Assembly: GCA_902495325.1 (NCBI GenBank)
Contig: CABUWK010000009.1
Span: 1-64,000, forward strand
Direction: 5' to 3'
Length of the DNA stretch: 64,000 nucleotides
From: an uncultured Acidiphilium sp.
GTDB taxonomy: Bacteria; Bacillota; Clostridia; Christensenellales; Borkfalkiaceae
Shown: positions 35,396 to 46,022 of the stretch, in pieces
Layout of the letters: every line of letters starts with the position of its first letter
Position numbering within the stretch: the first letter of the stretch is position 1
Program-made: the position numbers and the translations under genes
The notes under the pieces: generated by a model
What the model was told of the DNA's origin: nothing
The model's database searches: none
The model's input: only the letters and a program-made list of their open reading frames with translations

Positions 35396-36424
35396 TTACT
35401 TTTTGATGTTGTCGAAGTAACCGTTATTGACGTCTTTGTCTTTCTGGCTCATGTTGGAATTGTCTTTGGCTCCTTCGGTCGCGTCTTTCTTCGCGTCGTC
35501 GTAGTAATCGTCATACTTCGTGGAACCGTCGATGATGGTGTCGTTATCTTTCCACTCTCCGCCTTGACCGCCGCCCTGACCGTTATCGCCTTTGCCGCTA
35601 TCGGGTTGTTCGGAAGGTTCGCCGGGATCGTCACTATCGTCCGCATCGTCCGGATCGCCGTCATCGTCACCGTCGTCTCCGTCTTCCACTTCTTCGAAAA
35701 TCGCGGTGATCGTAACGTCTTCCGTGATGTTCAGATCCTGACGGGTCGGGTTTTCATTTCCGTCCGACCACTTTGAGAACATGAACCCTTCGCCGGCGAT
35801 CGCCGTCACTTCGGTGGCGTCCTTTCCGTTTTCTACGCGCTGAACTTCGTTGCCGAGGATCTCGCCCTCGCCTTCGATCTCGTAGCTGACGTCGTAGTAA
35901 ACGACGGGGTCTTTCTTAATATCGTCGATCATGTTTTTTCCGCTCGAAACGACTTCGTTTGCGGCAAGCGCGCTGACCGTAGTCATGCCGAGCCCGGCGA
36001 TACCGAGAACGGCAACCGCAACGATCAAGGGGATCGAAACGGCAAGTTTGATCAATTCCGCCTTCACGAGACCGAGAGATTTCACGGCGTCTTCGCGCTG
36101 TCTTCTGGCGATGTAAGAATCGTCGTTCTTCAGCTCGTTCATCGTGATCATTCTCTCTTCAAGCCCGAGCTCGTCGATCCTCGCGGCGACCGCGCTCGAA
36201 GTCGGTTTGAATTTGCGGTAATAGAAAACAGGCGCGGAGCCGGCAGTTCCGAGGACAAACGGGATCACCGCCAGCCAGAACAATTTAGTTCCTGCCATCC
36301 AGAAACAGAAGGCAGCAACGAGCATTGCGGAAAACCCGACGAGAAGCCCGCACAATACGGATTTCGTCAAGCCTTCGCGCGCCAGACGTTTGTAGTACTT
36401 TTCGAATAATTTTACGGTTTCCAT
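35396..36424 (-). CDS. membrane protein with InlB-like repeat and acidic linker, first gene of the MoxR/VWA unit
   Basis: A 342-residue membrane protein I do not recognise. Two hydrophobic helices lie near residues 20-68 (GLLVGFSAMLVAAFCFWMAG; FWLAVIPFVLGTAGSAPVFY). A cytoplasmic-looking segment rich in Arg and Glu follows, then a third helix (about 127-155). The outer part has a divergent InlB/Flg_new-like beta repeat (EVTAIAGEGFMFSKWSDGNE ... VTITAIFEE). An Asp/Gly-rich linker (DGDDGDDDGDPDDADDSDD) leads to a Gly/Gln- and Lys/Asp-rich tail. GAAAGGAG precedes the ATG and a strong promoter lies about 90 bases upstream. Position suggests a role tied to the Bat-like genes. Confidence 0.7.
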   Translation of the reverse strand: METVKLFEKYYKRLAREGLTKSVLCGLLVGFSAMLVAAFCFWMAGTKLFWLAVIPFVLGTAGSAPVFYYRKFKPTSSAVAARIDELGLEERMITMNELKNDDSYIARRQREDAVKSLGLVKAELIKLAVSIPLIVAVAVLGIAGLGMTTVSALAANEVVSSGKNMIDDIKKDPVVYYDVSYEIEGEGEILGNEVQRVENGKDATEVTAIAGEGFMFSKWSDGNENPTRQDLNITEDVTITAIFEEVEDGDDGDDDGDPDDADDSDDPGEPSEQPDSGKGDNGQGGGQGGEWKDNDTIIDGSTKYDDYYDDAKKDATEGAKDNSNMSQKDKDVNNGYFDNIKK

Positions 36425-36454
36425 AGTCTTTCTCCTTTCTGTTATTTTGTCAGC

Positions 36455-36469
36455 TTATAGCACCTATAA
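36455..36469. promoter_or_regulatory. TTATA-N5-TATAA palindrome, site 2
   Basis: TTATAGCACCTATAA, 30 bases before the first gene of the MoxR/VWA unit, within the expected 5' leader. It shares the arms and the 5-base spacing with sites 1, 3 and 4. Confidence 0.5.
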
Positions 36470-36511
36470 ATACAGTTTATAATATACGTATTTCAGGTTC
36501 TAATATTTATG

Positions 36512-36540
36512 ATTATACCATTTTTTTCGTGAAAAGTAAA
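36512..36540 (-). promoter_or_regulatory. promoter of the MoxR/VWA unit
   Basis: On the minus strand TTTACT (36540-36535), a 17-base spacer and a perfect TATAAT (36517-36512), about 90 bases before the ATG at 36424. No other promoter as good is seen before the 1733-residue lipoprotein gene. Confidence 0.75.
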
Positions 36541-36639
36541 TAGTTTATGCATAGGTAAATACAAATAATTTGCCGATTTCCCCAAAAATTCATCTTTGGC
36601 GGAAAAAGGCAGATCAGATGCATTTTTTATGCGGGGAAT

Positions 36640-36663
36640 CTTCCGCGGGAGCTCCCGCGGAAG
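36640..36663. terminator. 24-base perfect palindrome after the 3082-residue gene
   Basis: A perfect self-complementary 24-mer with GCGGGAGCTCCCGC at its centre, 25 bases after the stop codon. Neither strand has a T run directly after it. It could end or protect the giant mRNA; a GCAT-T5-ATGC mini-palindrome (36620-36632) follows. Confidence 0.5.
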
Positions 36664-36687
36664 GTCTCCATTATGTCGGGTATTAAA

Positions 36688-39600
36688 TTACCCCTGATAG
36701 TCCCAGACGATCTTCGCGTTGCAGCCATCTGACCAATTCACGTTCCAGAGCTGAGCGATCGAGAAAGGTCTCCCTTTGACGTAAATCGTCTGATCGGCAG
36801 TCCAGCCCGAGAACGAACCGTTTACGATATTGGTGACGGTGGACGGGATCACGATGGATTTTATCGTCGTTACCCCGTTGAAGGCGTTGGCGTAAATTTT
36901 CTCCAATCCTTCTTCGAGAATCACTGTCGTAAGGTTCTGACAGTCCTTTACCATGCTTGAACCGAGTTCTGTAACCGAAGCGGGAACATGAAGGCTTGTG
37001 AGACCGCATCCGAGGAACATGTTATTCGGAATCTTTGTAACACCGTTCGGAATTTCAAACGTCTTCAGCGAAGTACAATACTGGAAAGAGTTCGTACCGA
37101 ACGTAACCGCAGCGTTTTCCGGGAATACAACCGAATAAAGCGACGCACATTTATCGAACACATAGGTGCCGACCGTCATCGTTTCGGAATGTGCCGTAAA
37201 GGTTTCGAGTCCGGCTTCCGCAAACGCATAGGTATCCACTTTCACGACAGACGCGGGCAAAACGATACTCTTAAGTCCGGAGCATCCGCGGAACATCGAT
37301 GCGGTAATGGTCGTCACACCTTCGGCAACCGTCACTTTTTCAAGCGAAGTCACACCGTTGAACATGTAAGTCCCGCCATAATCTTTTTTCAGCTCGAAAG
37401 AAGTAAGTCCGCTGCCGGCAAACGCATAGTTTCCGATGAGCTCAACGGAATCCGGAATGGTGATCGAAGTGATCGGCGTGTTATGGAAAGTATACGCACC
37501 GATCTCTTTCAGGTTTTCGCCGTGGATGTTGACCGTTCTGAGCGAGGTACAACCCTCAAAAACATTTCCGGAAGAAGATGCGGTAATCGTAGTGCTGTTA
37601 TAACCGATCCTTGTAACGGATTCGGGGATATCGATCTCTTCGAGAGACGTACAATTCTGGAACGCATACTGCGAGATGAGCGTCAGCGTGGAAGGCAGAT
37701 TGACCGACTCAAGATTTTTACAATCCTGGAACATATATGCAGGAATGATTTCATACCCCTCTTCGATCGTTACGGAACTGAGACCGCTGCCCGTAAACAG
37801 ATAAGTACCGAGATTCATTCCCTCTGTATATTTCATCGTGAAATCTTCAAGAGACGTACAATTCTGGAAGGCATAGTTGCCGATCTTAACCACTCCGTCG
37901 GGAATTACGACCTCTTTCAGCGAACCGCAGTTTCTGAATGCGTAAGATCCGATTTCCGTAAGCACATCGGGAAGGATGATCTTTTCCGCCGAATGGAAAT
38001 GCGTAAACGTATAGCTCGGGAGAACGTCCATTTCAATTTTCGACATATCGAGGACTTTGATATTATTGCAACCGTTGAACACGTATGCCGCAATCGTTTT
38101 TCCTTCCGGAACGACGAACGTATCGTTTTCGAACGTCTTGCCTGCGGGAACGCCAAGAAGAACGTTCTGAGAGGTATAAAGACAGCCATCCTCCGTATAG
38201 TAAGACGGATTGGACGGATCGACGTTGAACTCCTGCAGGTTATCCATACCGCTGAACACATTCACACCGATAGACACTACGTTTGCGGGAATATCAATAC
38301 CCGTGAGAGCGGTAGAAACAAAACTATCCCCTTCGAATACGACTACGGTGGACGGAATATCCAGCGTATTCAGACCGGTGCACCCGAAGAACATGCCGCT
38401 CGTGATCTTGCTGAGCTTGGCGTTCAGCGTTACCGTCTCGAGATTTTCGCTGTAGCGGAATACGGATTTTCCGAAATCCGTCACGTTGGAAACGTCGAGA
38501 TATTTCAGCCCGGTGTATTCGAATGCATAGTCACCGACCTTGACAACGTTTGCCGGTATCGCAAGAGCCGTAAGCGATTCGCAGTGCGAGAAAGCATTCA
38601 CGCCGATCGATTTGACGGTATCGGGAATGTTGACCGATTCAAGAGATTCCGCATTGGCAAACGTATACTTCTCAATCGCTTCGATTTTCGAACCCGCCGC
38701 AAAGGAAATCGTTCTCAGATTTTTCGTATTATAGAAAGCATACTGCGGAAGGACAGATAAAGCACCTTCGAACGTCAGATTCGTAATGCCGCTTCCTTCA
38801 AATGCTCTGGTAAGCAGTTCAGTCATCGTTTTCGGCAACGCGTTACCGACCCCGGCATATCCCTCGTAAACGAGAGTAGTAAGTTTCGGGCAATTATAGA
38901 ACACAAGAGAGCCGATCGCCTCGAGATTCGCAGGAAGAATTACCTGCTGCAGATTTTCGCAGTTGGCAAACTGTCCGGAAACATAGTTATTCGTCACGGC
39001 GGTCGAAGAGGATACGCCCGTCACATAGGAGGCATACCCCTTACTCGGGAGAACTTCTCTCGTGGTAAGGTACTTCAGGCTTGCCGGCAACTTGATGCTG
39101 ACAAGTCCGGATCCGTCGAACGTGTGCGTTCCGAGGTAGGTTACGGAATCGGGAATCTTGATACTCTTGAGCGACGTACATCCCGAGAACGCAAATCCGT
39201 AATACGCGGTGGAACCTTTCAGGCTCGTCGGCGAATTCGGCGTAGCGATCATGGTCAGCGAGGAAGGAAGATTCACTTCGGACAGGCTCGTACATTTTTC
39301 AAACGCATTGCGGTGAATGGTCGTAACCCCGTCGGGGATCGTGATCGAACCGAGAGAAGTACAACCGGAGAACGCATACTGCGCAATCTCGGTAAGTTTC
39401 TTCGTTTCGAATGTCACCGAGGTAAGTTCCGTACAATTCTGGAACATATAGTTCCCCAGTTTTGTTACGGACGCAGGAATCGTGACGGACGTAAGAGCAG
39501 AACCTCTGAACAGATACGTACCGAACGTAGAGATTTTAGATCCATCCGCAAACGTCACGGAAGCAATTTCACTGTCTGCAAAGGCGTAATTACCGATCGA

Positions 39601-42600
39601 CGTAACCGTTGCGGGAAGCACGACCGATTTGACCCCGCTGTACTGGAACACATTGGTTCCCAACGTTTTGACTCCGGAAGGAAGGTCGACCCCGACCAGA
39701 GAATAAGTTTTCTTGAAGGCGTAATTGCCGATCGAGTCAAGTTTGGAATTGTCCGCAAAATTCACCTTTGTAAGCGATGTGCAGTAATCGAACACATATG
39801 TTCCGAGTTTCGTTACATTGGCAGGAATCGTGATTTCCGTAAGAGACACACAGTTCTGGAACAGATAGTTGGGCAATTCGGTCAGGCTCATGCAGTTATC
39901 GAACACGACTTCTTTCAGATTCCAGCAGTTCAGGAAAGCGTATTGTCCGATCGAACGGATGGAACTCGGGATAACGACTTTCGTCATGCCCGCCTGCCCC
40001 ACGAACGCGCGGTCGGAGATCTCCGTCGTTCCTTCCGGAATCACGAACACGCCGCTGCTTTCGCCTATGATGTAACGGATAGCCGTTTTTGTTTTGTTAT
40101 AAAGGATATTATCGTTTTCTTCGATCGTGAAGTTCTGGTTTTCCTCCGATACGGTAACGGTCTCGATCGAGGCGCAACCTCTGAACACGTTGTCGACGGA
40201 AGTAACGTCGGAAGAAAGGTGAACGGACTTCAACGCCTTGCATCCGAAGAACAGATCGGTTCCGACCGTAAGTTTCGTAGCCGAAGTCTCGGGGAAGGCA
40301 AAGGACGCGATCGCCGTTGCGCGGAAAGCATAATTGCCGATCTTCGTCAGTTCGGAACCTTCCGCAAATACGACCTCGGAAAGTTGCGAACAACCATCGA
40401 ACGCATACGTATCGATCGTAGTAACGCTTGCGGGGATCGTGATCGAAGAGATCGTCGTTTTGGAGAACACATACGACCCGATCTTCTCGATCTTATCCGG
40501 AAGAACGATGGACGCGAGTTTCGTGCAGCCGTTGAAAGCCGAACTTTCAATGGACGTAAGCGCGCTGCCCTCTTCGAAGGTCACGCTTTCGAGCTCCGTA
40601 CAATAATAGAACGAAGAACCGTAGATCGAAGAGGAAGTCTGGGAAGATTTCCCTCCGAGTCTCGTAACGTTTTTGGGAATAACGATCGAAGCGAGCTTTG
40701 TATAACCGAAAGCATAGTATCCGATCTCCGTCAGTCCTTCCGGCAACTCGACCGACGTAATACCGGATTTGTAAAAAGCATAATATTCGATCGTAGTAAC
40801 GCTTGCGGGAACTTTAAACGATGTCAGCGACGAACATCCGTAGAACATTCCGCCCGGAATCGCCGTAAGTTTAGAGTTTTCTCCGATCACAACCTCGGAT
40901 AGGCGGGCTGCATACTTAAACGCATATTCGCCGATCGTTTCCACATTGTCGGGGATAACGACGCGGGTAAGCGAAGAAGAATAACTCACCTGTCCGGAAT
41001 ATTCGTTCTCGGTACCGCTGACGTCGAACGCGTAAGAACCGATATAAGTCGTTCTCTCCGGAAGGACAATTTCCGCAAGTTTTTTACAACCGTAGAATAC
41101 CGCATACGACGCACCCGTAGCCGTTCCCGTGGCTGCCTTTGCGTCGGCGATCGTAAGCGGTTCCGTTCCGCCTTCCGCAAACGTAACCGATTCGAGAGCG
41201 CTTGCCATATAAAACGCCTGCGATTCGATCGTGGTAACCGTGGAAGGAATTACGATATTCTTCAATCCCGTAGCATAGTAGAACAGATTTCTCGGAATCG
41301 TCTGCGTACCGTCGGGAAGAACGATCTCGCTCAGGCTCGTCGTCTGATAGAATACCTGCGTTCCGAACGAAACCTCATGCGCATCACCCTTTTCAAACGA
41401 AACACTCGTAATGGTTTTGTTATTCTTGAAGGCATTATCCCACACTTTCGTTACCGTTGCGGGGATAACCACCTTGCCGTTATCGCCGATGTTGAGAACG
41501 GGGCAGAAGAACAGATCCGTGATAACGCCTGCCGTCTTCAGATAAAGAACGCCGCTGACCGTAGCATAGCTTTCGTTGCCTTCCGCAATGGTAATGTTTT
41601 CGATCGCGGAACAACCGTTGAACACATTCATTGCAACAAGATTACCGTCGGCATTGTAGTCGCCCATCTGTTTCAAAGAGGCGGGCAGAACGATTTCCGT
41701 CAATTTGCTATCTGCATTGAACGCATAATCTCCGAGAATCTCGAGACCTTCTTTGATTTCAATTTTCGTCAATGCGGAGCAGCTTGCGAACGCATACATT
41801 CCCGCATTTCTGAGTCTCGAAGGAAGAACAAGAGAAGTAATCTTACTGCAACTTCTGAATGCTGCGTCACCGATCGAAAGTTCCGTTTCGCCGTCTTCGA
41901 AGATCACGCTCGTAAGAGCGTTGCATCCGTAAAACGCATTGTCTCCGATCGTTTTTACCGACGCCGGGATCGTTACCGCCGTAAGCGATTTGTTATCGCG
42001 GAACACGCCGGCGCCGATCGCCGTAACCGTATTCGGAATCACGTATGCGCCAGCTTTGGTAAGAGGATAATAAATCAGGTTCTCGACCTTTTTATCGTAA
42101 AGAACGCCCGATTCGTCCGCATAATAATACTGGTTTTCGGGATCGACCTTCAGGCTTTCGATCTTATTGCCGAACACACCGGAAACGGCGATCTCGGGCA
42201 CGTTTTTCCCGAGCGTAATATATTTCACGTAATACGTAGAAGTGAACGACGAAGAGGAAGAAGACGTCGGTGCGGTACCGAAAGCGGCATCCGCAAACTC
42301 GATGCCGCTGCCGGAACCGAAACTGAGAACCTCGACCGAAATCAGTTTGCTGTTTCCGCCGAACGCATATTTCGAAAGCGTTTTCAGATTTTCGGGAAGA
42401 GTGACGGAAACGAGGCTCGTGCATCCGTAGAAAGCTTTTTCGGCAATCGTAAGAGGATGGTCATAACTGTCGCCATTGAACGTAAGAACCTGAAGTCCCG
42501 TGCAGGATGCGAACGCGTTCTTACCGATCGAAATAATTTCTCCCGGAATAACGATCTCGTCGATTTTTTTACAATTCTTGAATGCATCTTCAGCGATCGT

Positions 42601-45600
42601 CGTAAGCGTGCCGCCGAGAACGACTTTCCCACTTTTCCCTCTCGGGCAATAGTACACTTCCGTTCCCTGCGTATTGCAAAGCATTCCGTCATAAACGGTA
42701 TACACTCCCTTTGCCGCCCCGACGAATTCGATTTCCTCGAGATTGGTGCAGGAATCGAGAATGGTCGTATCGAAATTCAGTTTTTTCGTTTCGCCCGTCT
42801 TACTGTCTTTCTCTTCGTAAGTACTTTCCGCAAGAGAAGCGCGCAAGGTCAGCTTTTCGATTTTACTCGAACTCTTGAACACGCTTGCGGCAAGAGTGAG
42901 CACGGGAGAACCGTCGTTCTCTTCGTCGGGCAGGCACTCCACTTCGGTAAGATACGTACAACTCGACATTGCGGCGGTACCGATATTGCCGACGCTCGCC
43001 GGAATTACGATCTTTGTGAATTTCGAATAGTACATCGCATAATTTGCGATTTCGTTCGTTCCGTCCGCAATGCGGAAGTCACCCGTTTTACCGAGAGGAA
43101 CGAGATACAGCGCCGTGTTGGAAACCGTTCCGTCTTCCGTATACGTCATGCGGTAAAGCACGCCGTCCACACTCTTATAGCGCGGGGTCGGTTCGTTACC
43201 CGTGGCATATACTTCGATCGACTGAAGGTAGCTTGCCTTCTGGAAAGAGCTCGATTTTACACCCTGTTCCATACCGGTATCGATCGCCGCCGTATCGGGA
43301 ATTGAAATAGAAATCAGTTTGGTAACATCCGTCAGGATACCGACGTTCGTAACCGGCTTTTCGTTATACGTAGCGGGCACTTTCGCGTTGGTAACGTAAG
43401 AAATACCCGGTCCGGACGTAACGATATAGCCGTTTCCGCTGCCGTTCAGTTCATAGGTGAAAAGGTCGACCCAGTACGCATAAACAGTCACGTCTCCGAC
43501 AACCGTCCACGCTCCGACGCCCTTTCCTTCACTGTCGGAATACCGGATCCCGGCGCCGTTCGGCTCGGAATACCAGCCGCCGAACACTTTCGACTCGTCG
43601 GAAGATTCGGGAACGGGAAGAGTATATTCTTTTCCGAACGAAACGGTAGCCGTTTCATTGTCGATCGTGCCGCCGTTTGCGGTATCGAGCGTCACCGTGT
43701 AACGTTTGGGCACGAAATATGCATACAGGTACAGATCTGCAGCTTTCGTCAATTTTCCGGAAGAAATCTTTTTGCCGTTGTTCTCGCCGCCGTTCGGCAC
43801 GTCATACCAACCGACAAATTCGTAACCGGCATATTCCGCGTCGGGGAACGAAACCTCGTCTCCCACAGCCGCGTAATCGTTTTCGATCTTCGTTCCGCCG
43901 TTTGCGTTGTAAATAACGGCATAAACGGTCACTTCCGTGGTGTTTCCGCCGCCGACGGTATCTTCGTCGTAAAGGAAGGAAACGGTGATCGTGTTCTTAC
44001 CTTTCTGCGAGAATACGATGTCCGCGCTCGTTACGCCCGCCGCATAATCCGCAAGATCTTCGCCGTTCAGCGAAACGCGATAACCCTTCGCGACGTAAAC
44101 GGGGTTCCAGTACACCGTGCCGTTGCGGTATTCAATATAATCGAGAGAATATTTTCCGAGGGTGCAGATATCGGAATCTGCCGAATTTTCGGCTGCGGTC
44201 GCCCCTTTCGCATAAACGACGAGAGCGATCGAGGAAGCGTTCGCGAGCTGATCTTCCGTCAGTTTGTAAGAATTGCCGCTCACTTCCGAAATCGTGCCGT
44301 TTACTTTCACGGCATACCCCTTCGCGCCTTCCACTTCGTTCCAGGTCACGGTATCGCCCGCAACCGTCAGTCCGTCGGGGGCGGCAAGCGTCGTTTTACG
44401 ATAGGTAATCGTCGTTGCGGCGGGGCTGTTATACCCTTTCGTTACGGAATATACCCCCACTTCGTACTCGCCGGCGCCGTAGTATTTCAAAGAATATTCC
44501 GTCACGTCGCCCGCGTCGATCTCCTTGCCGTTCACGACGACCGTGTAAGACGTCGCGCCGGCAACTCTGTACCAGACGAGTTCGCCCTTTTCGTTCACTT
44601 CCACGCCCTTGACCGAATCGAGCATCCTGTCGTAAACGAAGGTTTCGGAAACGGATTCCATATACCCCTTCGCCGTCGCGCGGACGGTCACGAGGATACC
44701 GCCTGCCGTCATGTCGCAGCCGGAAATATCGTAATAAGAAGAATTGCCGTTATCGTATTCCGTGTGGTTATGATCTTCGTTGCCGCACTTCACCGTGATA
44801 TAATATTTTTCGGCATTTTCCACTTTATTGTAGGTAAGAATACCCGCAGGTTCGATCACGTTGAAATCGGAAACTCTCGCAAGCGCCTTATTCTTTTTAT
44901 AAACGGTAGCCTTTTCGCCGCCGTTGCGGTTTTCGATCGTAATTTCATACTCGCCCGCCGCGCCCTTTGCGAAATCGTACTTCCATTCCGTCGTCGAAAC
45001 GTTGGAAACGGATTTCTGACCGTCCGGCGCGGTGATCGTTACCGTAAAGCTCTGCGCGCCCGTTCCGATCGCGTTCCAGGAAATTTTGTCTTCCGCAACG
45101 CGCACGCCGGAAACGCCGTCTTTCCACACGGCGTAAAGAGAGGTATTCTCTTTTAAAACCTGCCCGTTATACAGCCCGCCGAGCTTTTCGGCAGTACCGA
45201 AATCGCTCGTATACCAGCCGTCGAATTCCTTTCCGTCTTTCGCGGCAAGCACGGGAAGTTCGTATAAAACGCCGCCGATCGTCTCTGTTACGGCAACTTT
45301 TTCGCCGTCGCTTATAAGCGTGGCTTTGAATTCGCGCACGTTGTGGTCAACGGCAGCGAATCTCGCATAAACGGTAACGTCTTCTCTCACGGGAGATGCG
45401 AAATTATATGCCTCGTCATAACTTTCGGAGGTATACCACCCGACGAATTTCTTTGCCTCGGTCGAAGCGGGATCTTCGGGCTTACCCGCGGTTTTCCCGT
45501 TGATAACGACGACCTCTTCCGTCTTTCCCTCTACGCTGAAAGTGACCTTACGCGCGATTTTCTGCAGGAAAACATAATATTTCCCCTGCAAGGTCATCGA

Positions 45601-45936
45601 AAGTTCGTCCCCGGCGATGTTTGCCGTAACGGCAGTGCCGTCGACCGAAAGCGTAAGCGTCTTACCGTCCGCCGTTGTGAAGGATCCGACTTTGTAGTCG
45701 GTCGCAAACGACAAAACGTAAGAGTTGCCGTTCAGCGAAAGGGTGCACTCGCCGTCCGCGGCGTCGCAATAATAAAGCCCCGTTACGGATCCGGCAGGTT
45801 CCTGCGAAGACGCACTCTCGTCGCCCGTTGCCGAATCGCCGCCCTTTTTGCAGGAAACCGCAAAAAGCGCAAGGGATACGATCAGCACGACGCAGAGAAC
45901 GGTCGCCAACCATTTGCTCCTTGTTTTCATTTTCAT
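36688..45936 (-). CDS. giant BspA-type LRR/InlB lipoprotein (3082 residues)
   Basis: A 9.2-kb gene for a predicted surface lipoprotein. The lipobox is AVSC with Cys29. Two InlB-type repeats (about 132-270) are followed by four or five fibronectin-III-like modules (about 272-672), each with a phrase like VTWNEVEGAKGYAVKVNG. Two more InlB repeats follow (about 679-827), then a very long LRR_5/BspA array from about 850 to 3045. Its repeats have the form LTSIGNYAFxGCTSLxSVxIPxSV. A C-terminal cap reads FSGWTADQTIYVKGRPFS ... WDYQG. The cap is shared with the truncated gene at 46531. AAGGAGG lies 5 bases before the first ATG. Such proteins are presumed adhesins; the ligand is unknown. The frame is intact throughout. 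Confidence 0.93.
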   Translation of the reverse strand: MKMKTRSKWLATVLCVVLIVSLALFAVSCKKGGDSATGDESASSQEPAGSVTGLYYCDAADGECTLSLNGNSYVLSFATDYKVGSFTTADGKTLTLSVDGTAVTANIAGDELSMTLQGKYYVFLQKIARKVTFSVEGKTEEVVVINGKTAGKPEDPASTEAKKFVGWYTSESYDEAYNFASPVREDVTVYARFAAVDHNVREFKATLISDGEKVAVTETIGGVLYELPVLAAKDGKEFDGWYTSDFGTAEKLGGLYNGQVLKENTSLYAVWKDGVSGVRVAEDKISWNAIGTGAQSFTVTITAPDGQKSVSNVSTTEWKYDFAKGAAGEYEITIENRNGGEKATVYKKNKALARVSDFNVIEPAGILTYNKVENAEKYYITVKCGNEDHNHTEYDNGNSSYYDISGCDMTAGGILVTVRATAKGYMESVSETFVYDRMLDSVKGVEVNEKGELVWYRVAGATSYTVVVNGKEIDAGDVTEYSLKYYGAGEYEVGVYSVTKGYNSPAATTITYRKTTLAAPDGLTVAGDTVTWNEVEGAKGYAVKVNGTISEVSGNSYKLTEDQLANASSIALVVYAKGATAAENSADSDICTLGKYSLDYIEYRNGTVYWNPVYVAKGYRVSLNGEDLADYAAGVTSADIVFSQKGKNTITVSFLYDEDTVGGGNTTEVTVYAVIYNANGGTKIENDYAAVGDEVSFPDAEYAGYEFVGWYDVPNGGENNGKKISSGKLTKAADLYLYAYFVPKRYTVTLDTANGGTIDNETATVSFGKEYTLPVPESSDESKVFGGWYSEPNGAGIRYSDSEGKGVGAWTVVGDVTVYAYWVDLFTYELNGSGNGYIVTSGPGISYVTNAKVPATYNEKPVTNVGILTDVTKLISISIPDTAAIDTGMEQGVKSSSFQKASYLQSIEVYATGNEPTPRYKSVDGVLYRMTYTEDGTVSNTALYLVPLGKTGDFRIADGTNEIANYAMYYSKFTKIVIPASVGNIGTAAMSSCTYLTEVECLPDEENDGSPVLTLAASVFKSSSKIEKLTLRASLAESTYEEKDSKTGETKKLNFDTTILDSCTNLEEIEFVGAAKGVYTVYDGMLCNTQGTEVYYCPRGKSGKVVLGGTLTTIAEDAFKNCKKIDEIVIPGEIISIGKNAFASCTGLQVLTFNGDSYDHPLTIAEKAFYGCTSLVSVTLPENLKTLSKYAFGGNSKLISVEVLSFGSGSGIEFADAAFGTAPTSSSSSSFTSTYYVKYITLGKNVPEIAVSGVFGNKIESLKVDPENQYYYADESGVLYDKKVENLIYYPLTKAGAYVIPNTVTAIGAGVFRDNKSLTAVTIPASVKTIGDNAFYGCNALTSVIFEDGETELSIGDAAFRSCSKITSLVLPSRLRNAGMYAFASCSALTKIEIKEGLEILGDYAFNADSKLTEIVLPASLKQMGDYNADGNLVAMNVFNGCSAIENITIAEGNESYATVSGVLYLKTAGVITDLFFCPVLNIGDNGKVVIPATVTKVWDNAFKNNKTITSVSFEKGDAHEVSFGTQVFYQTTSLSEIVLPDGTQTIPRNLFYYATGLKNIVIPSTVTTIESQAFYMASALESVTFAEGGTEPLTIADAKAATGTATGASYAVFYGCKKLAEIVLPERTTYIGSYAFDVSGTENEYSGQVSYSSSLTRVVIPDNVETIGEYAFKYAARLSEVVIGENSKLTAIPGGMFYGCSSLTSFKVPASVTTIEYYAFYKSGITSVELPEGLTEIGYYAFGYTKLASIVIPKNVTRLGGKSSQTSSSIYGSSFYYCTELESVTFEEGSALTSIESSAFNGCTKLASIVLPDKIEKIGSYVFSKTTISSITIPASVTTIDTYAFDGCSQLSEVVFAEGSELTKIGNYAFRATAIASFAFPETSATKLTVGTDLFFGCKALKSVHLSSDVTSVDNVFRGCASIETVTVSEENQNFTIEENDNILYNKTKTAIRYIIGESSGVFVIPEGTTEISDRAFVGQAGMTKVVIPSSIRSIGQYAFLNCWNLKEVVFDNCMSLTELPNYLFQNCVSLTEITIPANVTKLGTYVFDYCTSLTKVNFADNSKLDSIGNYAFKKTYSLVGVDLPSGVKTLGTNVFQYSGVKSVVLPATVTSIGNYAFADSEIASVTFADGSKISTFGTYLFRGSALTSVTIPASVTKLGNYMFQNCTELTSVTFETKKLTEIAQYAFSGCTSLGSITIPDGVTTIHRNAFEKCTSLSEVNLPSSLTMIATPNSPTSLKGSTAYYGFAFSGCTSLKSIKIPDSVTYLGTHTFDGSGLVSIKLPASLKYLTTREVLPSKGYASYVTGVSSSTAVTNNYVSGQFANCENLQQVILPANLEAIGSLVFYNCPKLTTLVYEGYAGVGNALPKTMTELLTRAFEGSGITNLTFEGALSVLPQYAFYNTKNLRTISFAAGSKIEAIEKYTFANAESLESVNIPDTVKSIGVNAFSHCESLTALAIPANVVKVGDYAFEYTGLKYLDVSNVTDFGKSVFRYSENLETVTLNAKLSKITSGMFFGCTGLNTLDIPSTVVVFEGDSFVSTALTGIDIPANVVSIGVNVFSGMDNLQEFNVDPSNPSYYTEDGCLYTSQNVLLGVPAGKTFENDTFVVPEGKTIAAYVFNGCNNIKVLDMSKIEMDVLPSYTFTHFHSAEKIILPDVLTEIGSYAFRNCGSLKEVVIPDGVVKIGNYAFQNCTSLEDFTMKYTEGMNLGTYLFTGSGLSSVTIEEGYEIIPAYMFQDCKNLESVNLPSTLTLISQYAFQNCTSLEEIDIPESVTRIGYNSTTITASSSGNVFEGCTSLRTVNIHGENLKEIGAYTFHNTPITSITIPDSVELIGNYAFAGSGLTSFELKKDYGGTYMFNGVTSLEKVTVAEGVTTITASMFRGCSGLKSIVLPASVVKVDTYAFAEAGLETFTAHSETMTVGTYVFDKCASLYSVVFPENAAVTFGTNSFQYCTSLKTFEIPNGVTKIPNNMFLGCGLTSLHVPASVTELGSSMVKDCQNLTTVILEEGLEKIYANAFNGVTTIKSIVIPSTVTNIVNGSFSGWTADQTIYVKGRPFSIAQLWNVNWSDGCNAKIVWDYQG

Positions 45937-46022
45937 AAATACCTCCTTACGGGAAAATATGCACAGCTTTGTTTATTTATACATATTCTTCCCGACGTTG
46001 ACTGATTTGCCGAAACTACAGG

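Noticed and set aside
36640..36663. Considered as an operator because it is a perfect 24-base palindrome
   Set aside because: It lies 25 bases after a stop codon and far from the next promoter, so an mRNA 3' hairpin is the simpler reading.
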